Of a stretch of 64,000 nucleotides of DNA, positions 8,096 through 18,345 are shown piece after piece (position 1 is the first letter of the stretch; the number at the start of each line of letters is the position of its first letter). The notes under the pieces were generated by a model. The model had not been told where the DNA came from and ran no database searches. It saw only the letters and a list, made by a program, of their open reading frames with translations. Position numbers and translations under genes: made by a program. Location: the NCBI GenBank assembly GCA_019635355.1, contig JAHBZQ010000001.1:2418001-2482000 (forward strand), in the 5' to 3' direction. The DNA comes from Rhizobacter sp. GTDB taxonomy: Bacteria > Pseudomonadota > Gammaproteobacteria > Burkholderiales > Burkholderiaceae_C.

Positions 8096-9262
8096 CTAGC
8101 CAAGCGCCGCGTGCACGGCGGCAATCACGCGCTGGGTGTGATCGTCATTCATCCGTGTATAGAGCGGCAGACTGACCAACGTTTCAAATGCACGCTGACT
8201 GTGGGGAAAGTCTGCAGCCGAGAGTTTGTAGCGGTCACGCCAATAGGGCTGAAGATGCAAAGGGATGTAGTGCACGCTACAGCCTATCCCCGCAGCATAG
8301 AGATGCTCGATGAAGGCATCTCGCCGAAGAGGAGCTTCCTCCTGCAGCCTCACGACGTAGAGGTGCCAAGCGTGCAGATCCCCTGGCGCAGCGGGTATGG
8401 GCTGGAGGAGTGGCAAGGCGCGGAACGCGGCCATGTACTGCTCGGCAATCTCCTGGCGGCGGCTCTGAAAGGCCCATGCCCGCTTCAACTGCTGCAGACC
8501 CAGCGCCGCGGCAATGTCCGTCAGGTTGTACTTGAACCCCGGCGCCACGATCTCGTAGTACCAGCTCGGCACCTTGGCGGTGAAGCGGTCGAACGCGTCT
8601 CGGCTCATGCCGTGCAGGCGCATCACCTTCATGCGATGGGCCAGCTCGGCGTGGCGCGTGACGACCATGCCGCCTTCGCCGGTCGTGATGGTCTTGTTGG
8701 CGTAGAAGCTGAAGACGGTGACGTCGGAATCGAGCGTGCCGATGAGCTTGCCACCGCAGGTGGTGGGCAGCGCGTGCGCGGCGTCTTCCACGACCTTCAG
8801 GCCGTGCTTTTTCGCGAGGGCGAGCAGCGCGGGCATGTCGGCCGAGAGGCCTGCGTAGTGCACCGGCAGGATGGCCTTGGTGCGTGGCGTGATGGCCGCC
8901 TCGACCGCCTGCGGGTCGATGCACAGCGTGGCCGGGTCGATGTCGACCAGCACCACGTCGGCGCCGAGGTAGCGCACCACCTCGGCGGTGGCGGTGAAGG
9001 TGTGGGTGGTGGTGATGACCTCGTCACCCGGGCCGATGCCCAGCGCTTCGAGTGCGAGGTGCAGGCCAGCGGTGGCCGAGTTCACCGCGAGTGATTGCAG
9101 CGAGGGGTCGCCCAGGAAGGCCGTGAAGTCTTCTTCGAAGCGCTTGGTCTTCGGGCCGGTGGTGACCCAGCCGGAGCGCAGGGTGTCCACCACCTCGGCG
9201 ATTTCTTCTTCACCGATGTCGGGCAAGGCAAACGGCAGGAACGGCAACTTCTCTTGAGTCAT
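8096..9262 (-). CDS. DegT/DnrJ/EryC1/StrS-family PLP-dependent sugar aminotransferase
   Basis: This 388-residue protein starts LPFLPFALPDIGEEEIAEVVDTLRSGWVTTGPKT, the standard opening of the family. The PLP-binding lysine lies in FYANKTITTGEGG, and the helix following VVEDAAHALP supplies the cofactor-ring aspartate. Members aminate 4-keto or 3-keto nucleotide sugars using glutamate. Beside a CapD-type 4,6-dehydratase the likely product is a 4-amino-4,6-dideoxy sugar, but the stereochemistry cannot be read from sequence. It precedes the phosphoglycosyl transferase by 13 bases. GC content changes within this gene: the 3' part near 8300 is about 58% and the 5' part near 8900 about 73% in 60-base counts. 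Confidence 0.92.
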   Translation of the reverse strand: MTQEKLPFLPFALPDIGEEEIAEVVDTLRSGWVTTGPKTKRFEEDFTAFLGDPSLQSLAVNSATAGLHLALEALGIGPGDEVITTTHTFTATAEVVRYLGADVVLVDIDPATLCIDPQAVEAAITPRTKAILPVHYAGLSADMPALLALAKKHGLKVVEDAAHALPTTCGGKLIGTLDSDVTVFSFYANKTITTGEGGMVVTRHAELAHRMKVMRLHGMSRDAFDRFTAKVPSWYYEIVAPGFKYNLTDIAAALGLQQLKRAWAFQSRRQEIAEQYMAAFRALPLLQPIPAAPGDLHAWHLYVVRLQEEAPLRRDAFIEHLYAAGIGCSVHYIPLHLQPYWRDRYKLSAADFPHSQRAFETLVSLPLYTRMNDDHTQRVIAAVHAALG

Positions 9263-9265
9263 GGA

Positions 9266-9973
9266 TCAGGGCTTGGCGAGCCAGCACAGCACGTGGGTGC
9301 GCAGCACCGGCACGGCGTTGAACAGAGTGTAGAGCGCAGGGTGCACCCGTACCACGGCGCGAGCGATCGGCGGCGCGAGAGTCAGCTTCTGCGCCGTCAC
9401 GCGGGCATCTGGGAAGAGCTGGCGCACACGCGACACCGGCACGCCTCGCACATCCTGGTTGCGCGGGTTGTTGACGGTGAAGTCGTACCAGAGCACGCCG
9501 CCACCGGGTTTGACGGCGGCCCACATCGCCTCGGCCAGGCGCTGCTGAAACGCATCGTCCAGCAGCGAAGAGAAGACGGTCGACTGCAGCACGATGTCGA
9601 CACTCGCAGGCGGTGGGCTCAGCACGAGCGCATCGCCCTGCGAGAGCGACACGGCCTGCGGCAAACGCTCACGGGCCTGCGCATGCCGCTCGGGCAGCAG
9701 CTCCACGCCAGACAGCTTCGCCGGGTCGAAGCCCAGCTGGATCAGCTCGACGAGGTTGCTGCCGCTGCCACAACCCACTTCGTGCAGGCGCAACGCCGAC
9801 AGGTCGTGCCAGCCGAGCCGGCGAAACAGCGCGAGCATCGCCCGTTGCCGCTCCTGCATCGGCCACAGCGCGGCCGGGTTGAGCAGGCTGTAGCGCGGGT
9901 CTTGCGCCGTGCGCCGCGCATAACGCTCGCGCACGGCCTGCGCTTCGGTGGACTCCTTGGAGGTGTCGCTCAC
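9266..9973 (-). CDS. Class I SAM-dependent methyltransferase
   Basis: The 235-residue protein has the SAM-binding motif LHEVGCGSGSNLVELIQLG, followed by the acidic residue of motif II (LSGVELLPER), the motif IV region VDIVLQSTVFSSLLDD, and VKPGGGVLWYDF. I placed the start at the GTG at 9973 (VSDTSKESTEAQ), three bases past the stop of the upstream glycosyltransferase; the longer frame upstream of it is Arg/Ala/Gly-rich shadow sequence. It probably methylates a sugar or lipid-linked intermediate of the glycan. The substrate is unknown. Confidence 0.8.
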   Translation of the reverse strand: MSDTSKESTEAQAVRERYARRTAQDPRYSLLNPAALWPMQERQRAMLALFRRLGWHDLSALRLHEVGCGSGSNLVELIQLGFDPAKLSGVELLPERHAQARERLPQAVSLSQGDALVLSPPPASVDIVLQSTVFSSLLDDAFQQRLAEAMWAAVKPGGGVLWYDFTVNNPRNQDVRGVPVSRVRQLFPDARVTAQKLTLAPPIARAVVRVHPALYTLFNAVPVLRTHVLCWLAKP

Positions 9974-9975
9974 GT

Positions 9976-11007
9976 TCACCTCGTCAAGGTGGCAAAGCGC
10001 GCGCGGCCGGTGACGCCACGCAGCACGTCCCACCAGCCGACCAGCGAGCCGATGCCGTAGCCCAGGTGATAGGCCGCGATCACCGCGGGAATGCGCAGCA
10101 CCACCGGCCACGGGATGCCCTGCTGCTGCCAGACGCCGAGCGTCATGGCCAGCACGGCCGCACCGTAGAGCGCGAGCAAGGCCACCAGCGGCCCCACCCC
10201 ACCGAACACCGCGGGCACCGCCAGCACCGCGAGGGCCGCCACGAAGAGGCTCGGCACCAGGTGGCGCAGCGACGCGGCCTGTCCGTGTTTCTTCATCACG
10301 AACGGCTTCCAATAGCCGTATTGCAAGTACTGCCGAAACACCTGCGACAGCGTGGCCCGCGGCCGGTAGGTGCTGCGGATGCGAGACGACTGCCAGACCT
10401 TGCCGCCGCCTTTGGTGATGCGCAGGTTGTGCTCGTCATCCTGGTTGCGCACCAGCTGTTCGTCGAAGCCACCGAAGCGCTCGAAGGTCTTGCGCGGCCA
10501 GCTGCCGAGGTAGACGGTGTCGACCCAGCCATCGAAGTCGAGCTGGCGCGACAGCGCACCACCCGCCACCCAGCGCGATTGAAACGCGGCGGCCACGGCG
10601 TGCTGCATGGGGCCGGCCTCGGCGTCGGGCACGGCGCGCCACGGGCCGCCCACATTGTCGGCGCCGGTCTCGGCATGCAGCGCGAGGCACTGCGCGATGT
10701 AGTCGGGCGCGTAATCGGTGTGCACGTCCATGCGCACGATGATCTCGCCTTCGGCCACCTTCAGCGCGGCGTTGAGGCCGGGCGAGACGATGCGCGCCGG
10801 GTTGGCGATCCAGGCGATGCGCGGGTCGCGCGCATTCAGCTGCTGCAGCAGCTCGCGCGTGCCATCGTCGCTGTCGCCATCGGCGATCACCAGTTGCAGC
10901 TGCCAGCCCGGCGGCAGCTGCTGGGCCAGCACGCCGGCGCAGAAGCGCTCGATGTAGCGCCGCTCGTTGCGGCAGGGCACGATCACCGAGACCACGCGCT
11001 CGCTCAT
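9976..11007 (-). CDS. Family 2 glycosyltransferase with C-terminal membrane helices
   Basis: This 343-residue GT2 (GT-A fold) protein opens with VVSVIVPCRNERRYIE. It has the nucleotide-sugar DxD-type motifs ADGDSDDGT and MDVHTDYAPDYI, and an acceptor/catalytic region RNQDDEHNLRITKGGGKVW. Three or four hydrophobic helices near the C-terminus (HLVPSLFVAALAVLAVPAVF, LVALLALYGAAVLAMTL, IPAVIAAYHLGYGIGSL) anchor it in the membrane, resembling ExoA-type enzymes. It would add one sugar to the lipid-linked repeat unit on the cytoplasmic face. The start overlaps the stop of the GT4 gene by four bases (ATGA). Confidence 0.87.
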   Translation of the reverse strand: MSERVVSVIVPCRNERRYIERFCAGVLAQQLPPGWQLQLVIADGDSDDGTRELLQQLNARDPRIAWIANPARIVSPGLNAALKVAEGEIIVRMDVHTDYAPDYIAQCLALHAETGADNVGGPWRAVPDAEAGPMQHAVAAAFQSRWVAGGALSRQLDFDGWVDTVYLGSWPRKTFERFGGFDEQLVRNQDDEHNLRITKGGGKVWQSSRIRSTYRPRATLSQVFRQYLQYGYWKPFVMKKHGQAASLRHLVPSLFVAALAVLAVPAVFGGVGPLVALLALYGAAVLAMTLGVWQQQGIPWPVVLRIPAVIAAYHLGYGIGSLVGWWDVLRGVTGRARFATLTR

Positions 11008-12146
11008 GCCGCCACCGCCTGGCCATAGGCCTGCTTGACGCCCACCTCACGCAGCAGCGCCGTCCAGCGGCGCTCATGCTCTTGCGGGCTGAAGATGGCC
11101 CGACTGCGCGCGATGGCGGCGCGGCCCATGTTGGCGCGCAGCGAGGCCGACGACAGCAGCTCGACCAACGCGGTGGCGAGCGCCGAGGTGTCGCCCGCTG
11201 GCACCAGCCGGCCGGTCTCGGGGCTCAGGATCTCGGCCGGGCCGGTCGGGCAGTCGAACGCCACGGCGGGCACGCCGAGGGCCTGCGCTTCCAGCAACGC
11301 GAGTGGCATGCCTTCGTAGCGCGAGGCCAGCACGAAGACGGCGGCCTCACGGTAGAGCCGCTCGACCTGCGGCGTGGGGGCGAGCCATTCGATGCTGCCG
11401 GCCACGCCGAGCTGTGCGGCCAGCGCCTCGTGTTCGCCTCGCAGCGGGCCGTCACCCACGATGCGCAAGCGCGCCTCGGGTCGTTGCCGCACCACCTCGA
11501 CCCAGGCGCCCAGCAGCAGGTCGAAGCCCTTCTGGGCCACATGGCGGCCCACCGCCAGCACGATCGGTTGCTGCGGCAAGGTGGGGGATTCCGCTTGCAG
11601 CGCCGAGCAGTTGTAGATCACCTCGGTGCGCGGGTTGAGCGCACGAAAGCGCGGCGCGTCGGCCTGCGTCAGGCTCACCACCGCGGCCACCTTCGGGTAC
11701 AGCCGCGCACGCAGGCGCTGCCACAGCCGCGAGCGGGCCGCGAAGTGGTTGTGGTCGCAGCAGACCACGCGCGTTGCGAAGCGGCCGCTGAAGAGCAGCA
11801 CCGAGCAGGCGGTGGTCAGGCCGTTGAGCAGCACCACGTCGGGCCGATCGTTGCGTATCAGGTGCGACAGCGACCGGCCGATCTGCCATTGGGTGCGCAG
11901 CAGTTGCCAGGCGCGGCCCACGCGCGAGCGAGCCGCCTGCCGCGGCAGCGCATCGCCGCCCGCCAGCACACGCACGGCCGGGGTGAGCGGGTAACGCAGC
12001 TCGGCGCGCGATGTCGCCACGCTGCCCACCGCCACGTCCAGCCCCTCACTTGCCAGATGGTTCGCCAGCGTGCAGACGAAGCGCTCAACCCCACCCGCGA
12101 TGTCGAGGCGGTCGCACAGCAGCAGCACGCGCAGCGGCCGGCTCAT
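11004..12146 (-). CDS. Family 4 glycosyltransferase
   Basis: The 380-residue protein starts MSRPLRVLLLCDRLDIAGGV, with the GT-B N-terminal glycine-rich turn. It carries the C-terminal nucleotide-sugar site: AVGRHVAQKGFDLLLGAW, LRIVGDGPL, and the E-x7-E motif in SRYEGMPLALLEAQALG. These are diagnostic of retaining GT4 enzymes. I chose the ATG at 12146 (ATGA overlap with the upstream gene stop); the longer frame back to 12494 is shadow sequence. The donor sugar and linkage cannot be predicted. Confidence 0.87.
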   Translation of the reverse strand: MSRPLRVLLLCDRLDIAGGVERFVCTLANHLASEGLDVAVGSVATSRAELRYPLTPAVRVLAGGDALPRQAARSRVGRAWQLLRTQWQIGRSLSHLIRNDRPDVVLLNGLTTACSVLLFSGRFATRVVCCDHNHFAARSRLWQRLRARLYPKVAAVVSLTQADAPRFRALNPRTEVIYNCSALQAESPTLPQQPIVLAVGRHVAQKGFDLLLGAWVEVVRQRPEARLRIVGDGPLRGEHEALAAQLGVAGSIEWLAPTPQVERLYREAAVFVLASRYEGMPLALLEAQALGVPAVAFDCPTGPAEILSPETGRLVPAGDTSALATALVELLSSASLRANMGRAAIARSRAIFSPQEHERRWTALLREVGVKQAYGQAVAA

Positions 12147-13057
12147 CGGGGTTTGCGGATGAGCGCGTGCACGTCGACACGCTGGTAGTCGGGCGCGGGC
12201 AGCGAGAGGCCGGCACGCTGCACGGCACGCAAGCGCTCGCGGCCGGCGCGCAGCATGTCGATCAAGCCCCATTCGGCGAGTTGGCGGACGAGGCGCTGAC
12301 GGGTCGTCGGCGCCGCAGCAGCGCCCGCCGCCGACGGGCCCTTGACCCACTCGTCCTGCGCATAGTCCGACTGCTGCGGCGCCGGCAGCGGCCCAATGTC
12401 TTGCAGCTTGCGCGCGAGCACCAGCATGTAGACCTCGTGGCTGTTGCAGAGGTTGACGCGCCGCTTCACGTCCATCGGGTTGGCGACCTTCCACCAGTGG
12501 CGGCGGTCACCCTTGACCGAGAACCACAGGCCGAGCAGCTCGAAGCCGTTTTCGCGGCGATAGAGGTTGAAGAAGAGCTCGGGCGAGAACTGGTAGAAGC
12601 CGTGGCCCGAGAGGTTGTTGGCCGGCAGCGAATGGAAGACGTGGCCGCCGACCTTGCACAAGTCGACCACGTTGCGCCACGCCACCGGGAAGTTGAAGAC
12701 GTGTTCCAGGCAACCGAAGTCGAGCACCGCGTCATACGCACCGCGCTGCGCGCTCGGCTCGGGCCACGGCAGGTTCATGTCGTGGAGGTGGGTTGCGTTC
12801 TCGTAGCTGGAAGCATCGACCGATTCGGCATCACGCGCGCCCAGCCACTGCTGCATCAGCGGCTCGAAGTAGCGCGGCGCCCCGGCGGCACGCGCCGGCT
12901 CTTGCAGCGGCGGCAGGCCGCGGAGGCGGCGGTGGTCTTCCAGCTCGAAGGGCTCGATGAAGAGCGCCTGCCGGCCGATCGCCAGCGTGCGCTCGTAGCG
13001 CACGCCGAGGTCTTGCGCATGCGCGAGGAAGTTGAGGTTGTGGATGTCGATGCCCAC
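12143..13057 (-). CDS. Methyltransferase-like protein of the glycan locus
   Basis: This 304-residue protein resembles SAM-methyltransferase-like proteins of surface-polysaccharide loci. The phrase YDAVLDFGCLEHVFNFPVAWRN is followed by VGGHVFHSLPANNLSGHGFYQFSPELFF, corresponding to the motif II-IV half of a type-11 methyltransferase. A canonical glycine-rich SAM loop is not obvious in the N-terminal part, so activity is uncertain. It precedes the GT4 gene by a four-base overlap and follows the flippase by 30 bases. The C-terminus is Ala/Pro-rich (about 225-250) and then helical. Confidence 0.6.
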   Translation of the reverse strand: MGIDIHNLNFLAHAQDLGVRYERTLAIGRQALFIEPFELEDHRRLRGLPPLQEPARAAGAPRYFEPLMQQWLGARDAESVDASSYENATHLHDMNLPWPEPSAQRGAYDAVLDFGCLEHVFNFPVAWRNVVDLCKVGGHVFHSLPANNLSGHGFYQFSPELFFNLYRRENGFELLGLWFSVKGDRRHWWKVANPMDVKRRVNLCNSHEVYMLVLARKLQDIGPLPAPQQSDYAQDEWVKGPSAAGAAAAPTTRQRLVRQLAEWGLIDMLRAGRERLRAVQRAGLSLPAPDYQRVDVHALIRKPR

Positions 13058-13087
13058 GTCGTGTGTTCCGTTCGTGTCCGGTTTCGT

Positions 13088-14329
13088 TCAGCGGCGCGCG
13101 GTGAGCCACATGCCACCGACCGCCACCGCCATCACCAGCAACTCGACGCCGATCGCCACCCAGGCCAGGCCGACGGCACCGGCCGCGCCGCCGTAGGTCG
13201 CGGCGCCCAGCGTGCCGGCGATGCCACCGATCACCACGCAGCTGCGGTAGGCGGTGTCGAAGCGGCCGCTGCCGAGCATCCAGTAGCCGATGAACTTCCA
13301 GCCCAGCAGCAGCGGCAGCAAGGCGCCGAGCACCAGCATCGTGGCGCGCAGCGTGGCGAGGTCGATGTTGGCGGCACGGCTCAGCACCAGCGGCTCGATC
13401 AACTGCCAGCCGGCCACGCCGAGGGCATAGAGCACGAGGCCGACCGCGGCCCCGCCCACGCTCCAGCGCGCGGCGTAGCGCAAGGCCGTGCGCGCACCCT
13501 GCTGGAAGAGCGTGACGATGCGCGGGTACACCACCGCGAACACCGGCTCGGCCGCGTTGAGCACGGCGCGCACGAGGCGGTCGGCCATGAAGTAGGTGCC
13601 CAGATCGGGCTTGCTCATCTGCAGTGACGCCGCGGCCGGCAAGGCATAGGAATACGCGGCCCCGGCGATGGAGACCGGCATCATCGTCCACCCCAGGCGC
13701 AGGCCGGGGCGCACGGCGGGCGCGCTCCACAGGCCGTGTTCGCCGGGCAGGTCGCGCCGCAGCCACCACCAGCCAAGGGCGGCCAGCACGGTCGAGGCGA
13801 CGAGTTGCAGCGTGAGGTAGACGACCGCGCTGTGGGCAAACGCCCAGCTCGCCGCGATGAGCAGCGCGTAGACGACAAGCTCTACCTGCGCCCAGCGCGC
13901 GAGCTGCTGCGTGGCCTGCAAGTACCAGGTGGCCGGCCAGCCGAGCGCGCAGGCCAGGGCCGCGATGGTCAGCGTGTCGGCCCAGGGCTCGCCGCCGTGG
14001 CCCGCCAGCTGCACGGCCACGATGGACAGCAACACCGCCGGCACACACAGCACACAGCGTGCGCTGAACACCTGCTGCGCGAGCTGCCAGCGGCGCGGCG
14101 CGTCAGCATTGACGGCGAGGCGCGTCGCCGCAGCGAGAAAGCCCCCCTCCACCACCATCGCGAGCAGCGCACTCCACACCAGCACGAAGCTCAGGCGGCC
14201 GAACTCCTCCGGCCCCATGCGCGTGGCCATCAGCGGCAACACCAGCACCGGCAGCAGCAGGCGCACCGCCGCGGCGGCATAGACCGCCGGCAAGGTGCGC
14301 GAAAGCTTCGGTGCTGTGGCCGCCGTCAT
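13088..14329 (-). CDS. Wzx-type oligosaccharide flippase (polysaccharide transport family)
   Basis: The 413-residue protein is almost entirely hydrophobic, with about 12 predicted transmembrane helices. It starts LPAVYAAAAVRLLLPVLVLPLMATRMGPEEFGRLSFVLVWSALL, the conserved N-terminus of PST/Wzx flippases (helix 1, then G-x-x-x-F-G). Such proteins move undecaprenyl-diphosphate-linked repeat units to the periplasm. Its start overlaps the stop of the TylF-like gene (ATGA). A MurJ-like second flippase lies at the left edge of the locus. Confidence 0.82.
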   Translation of the reverse strand: MTAATAPKLSRTLPAVYAAAAVRLLLPVLVLPLMATRMGPEEFGRLSFVLVWSALLAMVVEGGFLAAATRLAVNADAPRRWQLAQQVFSARCVLCVPAVLLSIVAVQLAGHGGEPWADTLTIAALACALGWPATWYLQATQQLARWAQVELVVYALLIAASWAFAHSAVVYLTLQLVASTVLAALGWWWLRRDLPGEHGLWSAPAVRPGLRLGWTMMPVSIAGAAYSYALPAAASLQMSKPDLGTYFMADRLVRAVLNAAEPVFAVVYPRIVTLFQQGARTALRYAARWSVGGAAVGLVLYALGVAGWQLIEPLVLSRAANIDLATLRATMLVLGALLPLLLGWKFIGYWMLGSGRFDTAYRSCVVIGGIAGTLGAATYGGAAGAVGLAWVAIGVELLVMAVAVGGMWLTARR

Positions 14330-15075
14330 GCCTTGATGTGCAGGCGCGCGGTGTAGTCCACGCGATGCAGGAACACTGGCTCAGCGGCGTTGGCGAAATA
14401 CTCGTCCACCGCCTGGCGGGCACCTTGCCAGTGGCCGTAGTCGTCGATGATGAGCGGGCCGTGTTTCGCGAGCAGCGGGTAGAGGTGCTGCAGCTCGTGG
14501 CGGGTGGATTCGTACCAGTCGGTGTCGAGGCGCAGCAGGGCGATCTGCTTGGGCAGCGTCGCCGGGATGGTGTCTTCGACCTTGCCCTGCACGTAGTGGA
14601 TGCGCTCGGCCGGGTAGCCGGTCGAAGCCAGGTTGGCCTTCACGTCTTCCAGCCCGGCCACGGCCCACAGCGGGTGCTCGCGGTCGGTGCGGGCGAGTTG
14701 CGTCTGCGCGAGTTCGCCGCTCAGTGCCTTGTCGTGCTCGGTGGGCTCGCTCATGCCCTCGAAGGTGTCGTAGAGGTACAGGTGGCGCGAGGTGTCGCCA
14801 CGGGCCATCAGCGCAAGCGCAACGGCCATCATGCTGCCGCCGCGCCACACGCCGCATTCGACGATGTCGCCGGCGATGCGGTGCTTGACGATGTGGTCGA
14901 CGGCGCCGAGCAGGCTGGCGCGCCGCTCCAGGCTCGTCATCGTGAAGGGCGAGACACGCTGGATGATGTGCTGGTCGGCGGCCGACAGATCGGCGATCGC
15001 CTGGGCGTCACGGTCGCTGGTACGGGCCAGTTCCCAACCGGCGCGCGCCAGGGCGGCTTTGAGGAGTCTTTTCAT
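14326..15075 (-). CDS. TylF/MycF-type (macrocin O-methyltransferase family) sugar methyltransferase
   Basis: This 249-residue protein has the TylF family pattern: AGDIVECGVWRGGSMMAVALAL, the SAM-binding region, then LYDTFEGMSEPTEHD, RIHYVQGKVEDTIPATLPKQIALLRLDTDWYESTRHEL, and GPLIIDDYGHWQGARQAVDEYF. The D-T-D and I-I-D-D-Y-G residues are the metal ligands of the Mg-dependent enzymes in this family. It probably O-methylates a deoxysugar of the glycan. I chose the ATG at 15075 (MKRLLKAALARAG) over one at 15144 because the extra 23 residues look non-coding. Confidence 0.85.
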   Translation of the reverse strand: MKRLLKAALARAGWELARTSDRDAQAIADLSAADQHIIQRVSPFTMTSLERRASLLGAVDHIVKHRIAGDIVECGVWRGGSMMAVALALMARGDTSRHLYLYDTFEGMSEPTEHDKALSGELAQTQLARTDREHPLWAVAGLEDVKANLASTGYPAERIHYVQGKVEDTIPATLPKQIALLRLDTDWYESTRHELQHLYPLLAKHGPLIIDDYGHWQGARQAVDEYFANAAEPVFLHRVDYTARLHIKA

Positions 15076-15147
15076 GGGCTGTGGTGGGGCCGATCGGGCG
15101 GCCGGCGGCCGCGGATCGAAGCGCCGGATTGTCGCACCCGGCATCGG

Positions 15148-16260
15148 TCAGACGCGGTAGGCCTGCCCCGCTTCGGCCACCAGCCGCTCCCAGCGCAGGG
15201 AGGCTTGGGCGGCGGCCAGTTTCTGCCGCACCTCGTCACCGTTCGACGCGAGGAAGTCGAGGCAGGCCAGCACCGCCTCGGGCGTGCGGTCGCGCAGCAG
15301 CAGGCCTTCGAGGCCGTGGCGGCGCATGAAGGCACCGAGGTCGCCGGTGTCGGTGCAGAAGAAGACACGGCCGTGGTTGAGCAGCGCGTACAGCACGCCG
15401 GATTGCGAGGCGCGCTGGTAGGGCAGCAGGAAGACGGCGTCCTGCGCGAGCAGGGCGAGCAGCTGTGCGTCGTCGAGGTAGCCCTCGTGCAGCGCCACCC
15501 CATCGTGGCGCAACTCAGCCTGCAGGGCGTGCAACTCGGGCGACCAGGCCCCGTAGACCGCGAGCGCCAGGCCCCGGCGGCGGACCTCGTCGGACTTCGC
15601 CAGCGCGCGAAACACCTCCACGCCCTTGTACGTCTGCACCCGGCCCCAGAACACCAGCGCCTTCGGCTGCGACAGCTGGGCATACGGCACGACATCGTCC
15701 TGCGGCGTGACCGGAAGCAAACCGTGCGGCAGCACCGTCGCCTTGACTCGATAGCGCTCGCCATAGCGCCGCAGAAAGTCGTCTCGTGTCGCGTTGCTCA
15801 CGAACACCAGTTCACGAGCGAGATCGGCCAGCCGTCGCGTCGGCGCGTGCTGCGTGCCGGAGAACCCGTGCGGGACCGCGTTGTGCACGGTGAAGACGAA
15901 CTTGCGGCGCATCAGCGCGAACACCAGCCACTCCAGCGGCCAGAAGCCGCTGAACTGCAGGTTCACCGTGCCATAGCGGCCGGCCCGCAGCAGCACCGTC
16001 CCCAGCTGCAGCGCATAGGCCAGCGCGCCGCCCAGGCGGGACGCGACCGAACTCGAGATCGCACGCTCCACCACCTGCACACTGGGCAAGGAGCGCATCG
16101 CCTCGAGGAATTCGCCGTTGTAGCGGGTCGTCGAGCCGTAGAAGTCGACCGGGCGACCGTTGGCCGCCAGCGCCTTCACCAGGTGGAAGTCGTAGGGCAG
16201 CACGAAGGAGCCCGGGTCGACGATGGCGATGCGACCGCTCAAGATGCCGTCAATGTGCAA
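15148..16260 (-). CDS. Family 4-like glycosyltransferase
   Basis: The 370-residue GT-B protein shows RIAIVDPGSFVLPYDFHLVKALAANG at the N-terminus and a C-terminal donor site with LVFWGRVQTYKGVEVFRAL, LALAVYGAWSPELHAL and DAVFLLPYQRASQSGVLYALLNHG. The usual GT4 E-x7-E appears replaced by Q-R-A-S-Q-S-G-V-L, as in some exopolysaccharide GT4 relatives. The first eleven bases of the gene overlap the end of the acyltransferase gene. It is one of three glycosyltransferases here, suggesting a repeat unit of at least four sugars including the initiating one. Confidence 0.78.
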   Translation of the reverse strand: MHIDGILSGRIAIVDPGSFVLPYDFHLVKALAANGRPVDFYGSTTRYNGEFLEAMRSLPSVQVVERAISSSVASRLGGALAYALQLGTVLLRAGRYGTVNLQFSGFWPLEWLVFALMRRKFVFTVHNAVPHGFSGTQHAPTRRLADLARELVFVSNATRDDFLRRYGERYRVKATVLPHGLLPVTPQDDVVPYAQLSQPKALVFWGRVQTYKGVEVFRALAKSDEVRRRGLALAVYGAWSPELHALQAELRHDGVALHEGYLDDAQLLALLAQDAVFLLPYQRASQSGVLYALLNHGRVFFCTDTGDLGAFMRRHGLEGLLLRDRTPEAVLACLDFLASNGDEVRQKLAAAQASLRWERLVAEAGQAYRV

Positions 16261-16789
16261 ACCAGAAGCGGCGCTTCAGCGTGTAGGCCGGCACACAGCC
16301 GCGCTCGCCGATGTCGACCGCCGGGTTGCCGCCGACCATGCGGCCGGGCGGCACGTCTTTCGTGACCACCGCCCCGGCCATCACCACGGCACCCTGCCCG
16401 ATGTGCACACCCGGCATCAGCATCGCGTCGGCAAACACCACGGCGTGGTCGTCGAGCCGGATTGGCGCGGCCTTGGTGGCAAACGTCGGGTCGTGCGGGT
16501 CATGGCCCATCGTGTAGAGCTTCGCGTCGTGGGCGATCGAGACGTTCTTGCCGATGGTGATGCCGCCGCGGTTGTCGAGGTACACCCCGCGGTTGATGAG
16601 CGACCCCTCGCCCACCGTGAGCCGGCCCACGTGGAAGAAGCGGATGCCGCCCTGCAGCGTGGCGCTGCGGTGGATGCGGAAACCGCACACCCGATACAGC
16701 ACCGGTCGGATGAAAAACGGCAGCCAGCCGTGCACGGTGTTGATCAGCGCCAAAGCGATGAAATAGAGCTGATCGGCCACATGCCTCAT
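16250..16789 (-). CDS. Left-handed beta-helix (hexapeptide) acyltransferase, WcaF/maltose-acetyltransferase-like
   Basis: The 179-residue protein contains hexapeptide turns (SATLQGGIRFFHVGRLTVGEGSLIN, RGGITIGKNVSIAHDAKLYTMGHDPHDPTF, VFADAMLMPGVHIGQGAVVMAGAVVTKDVPPGRMVGGNPAVDIG) and the catalytic histidine in TMGHDPHDP. These are typical of trimeric acetyl-CoA-dependent O-acetyltransferases of capsule and exopolysaccharide loci. It is the first gene of the minus-strand glycan operon here, divergent from lysS with 73 bases between. Confidence 0.87.
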   Translation of the reverse strand: MRHVADQLYFIALALINTVHGWLPFFIRPVLYRVCGFRIHRSATLQGGIRFFHVGRLTVGEGSLINRGVYLDNRGGITIGKNVSIAHDAKLYTMGHDPHDPTFATKAAPIRLDDHAVVFADAMLMPGVHIGQGAVVMAGAVVTKDVPPGRMVGGNPAVDIGERGCVPAYTLKRRFWFAH

Positions 16790-16862
16790 AGGGGCGCGAT
16801 TCTAGGGGTGGCCCACTTAGAATTGCCGGTTCGCTCAACCGCTTCATTCCCCCGCCCTGACC

Positions 16863-18344
<1,482 letters not shown>

Positions 18345-18345
18345 C

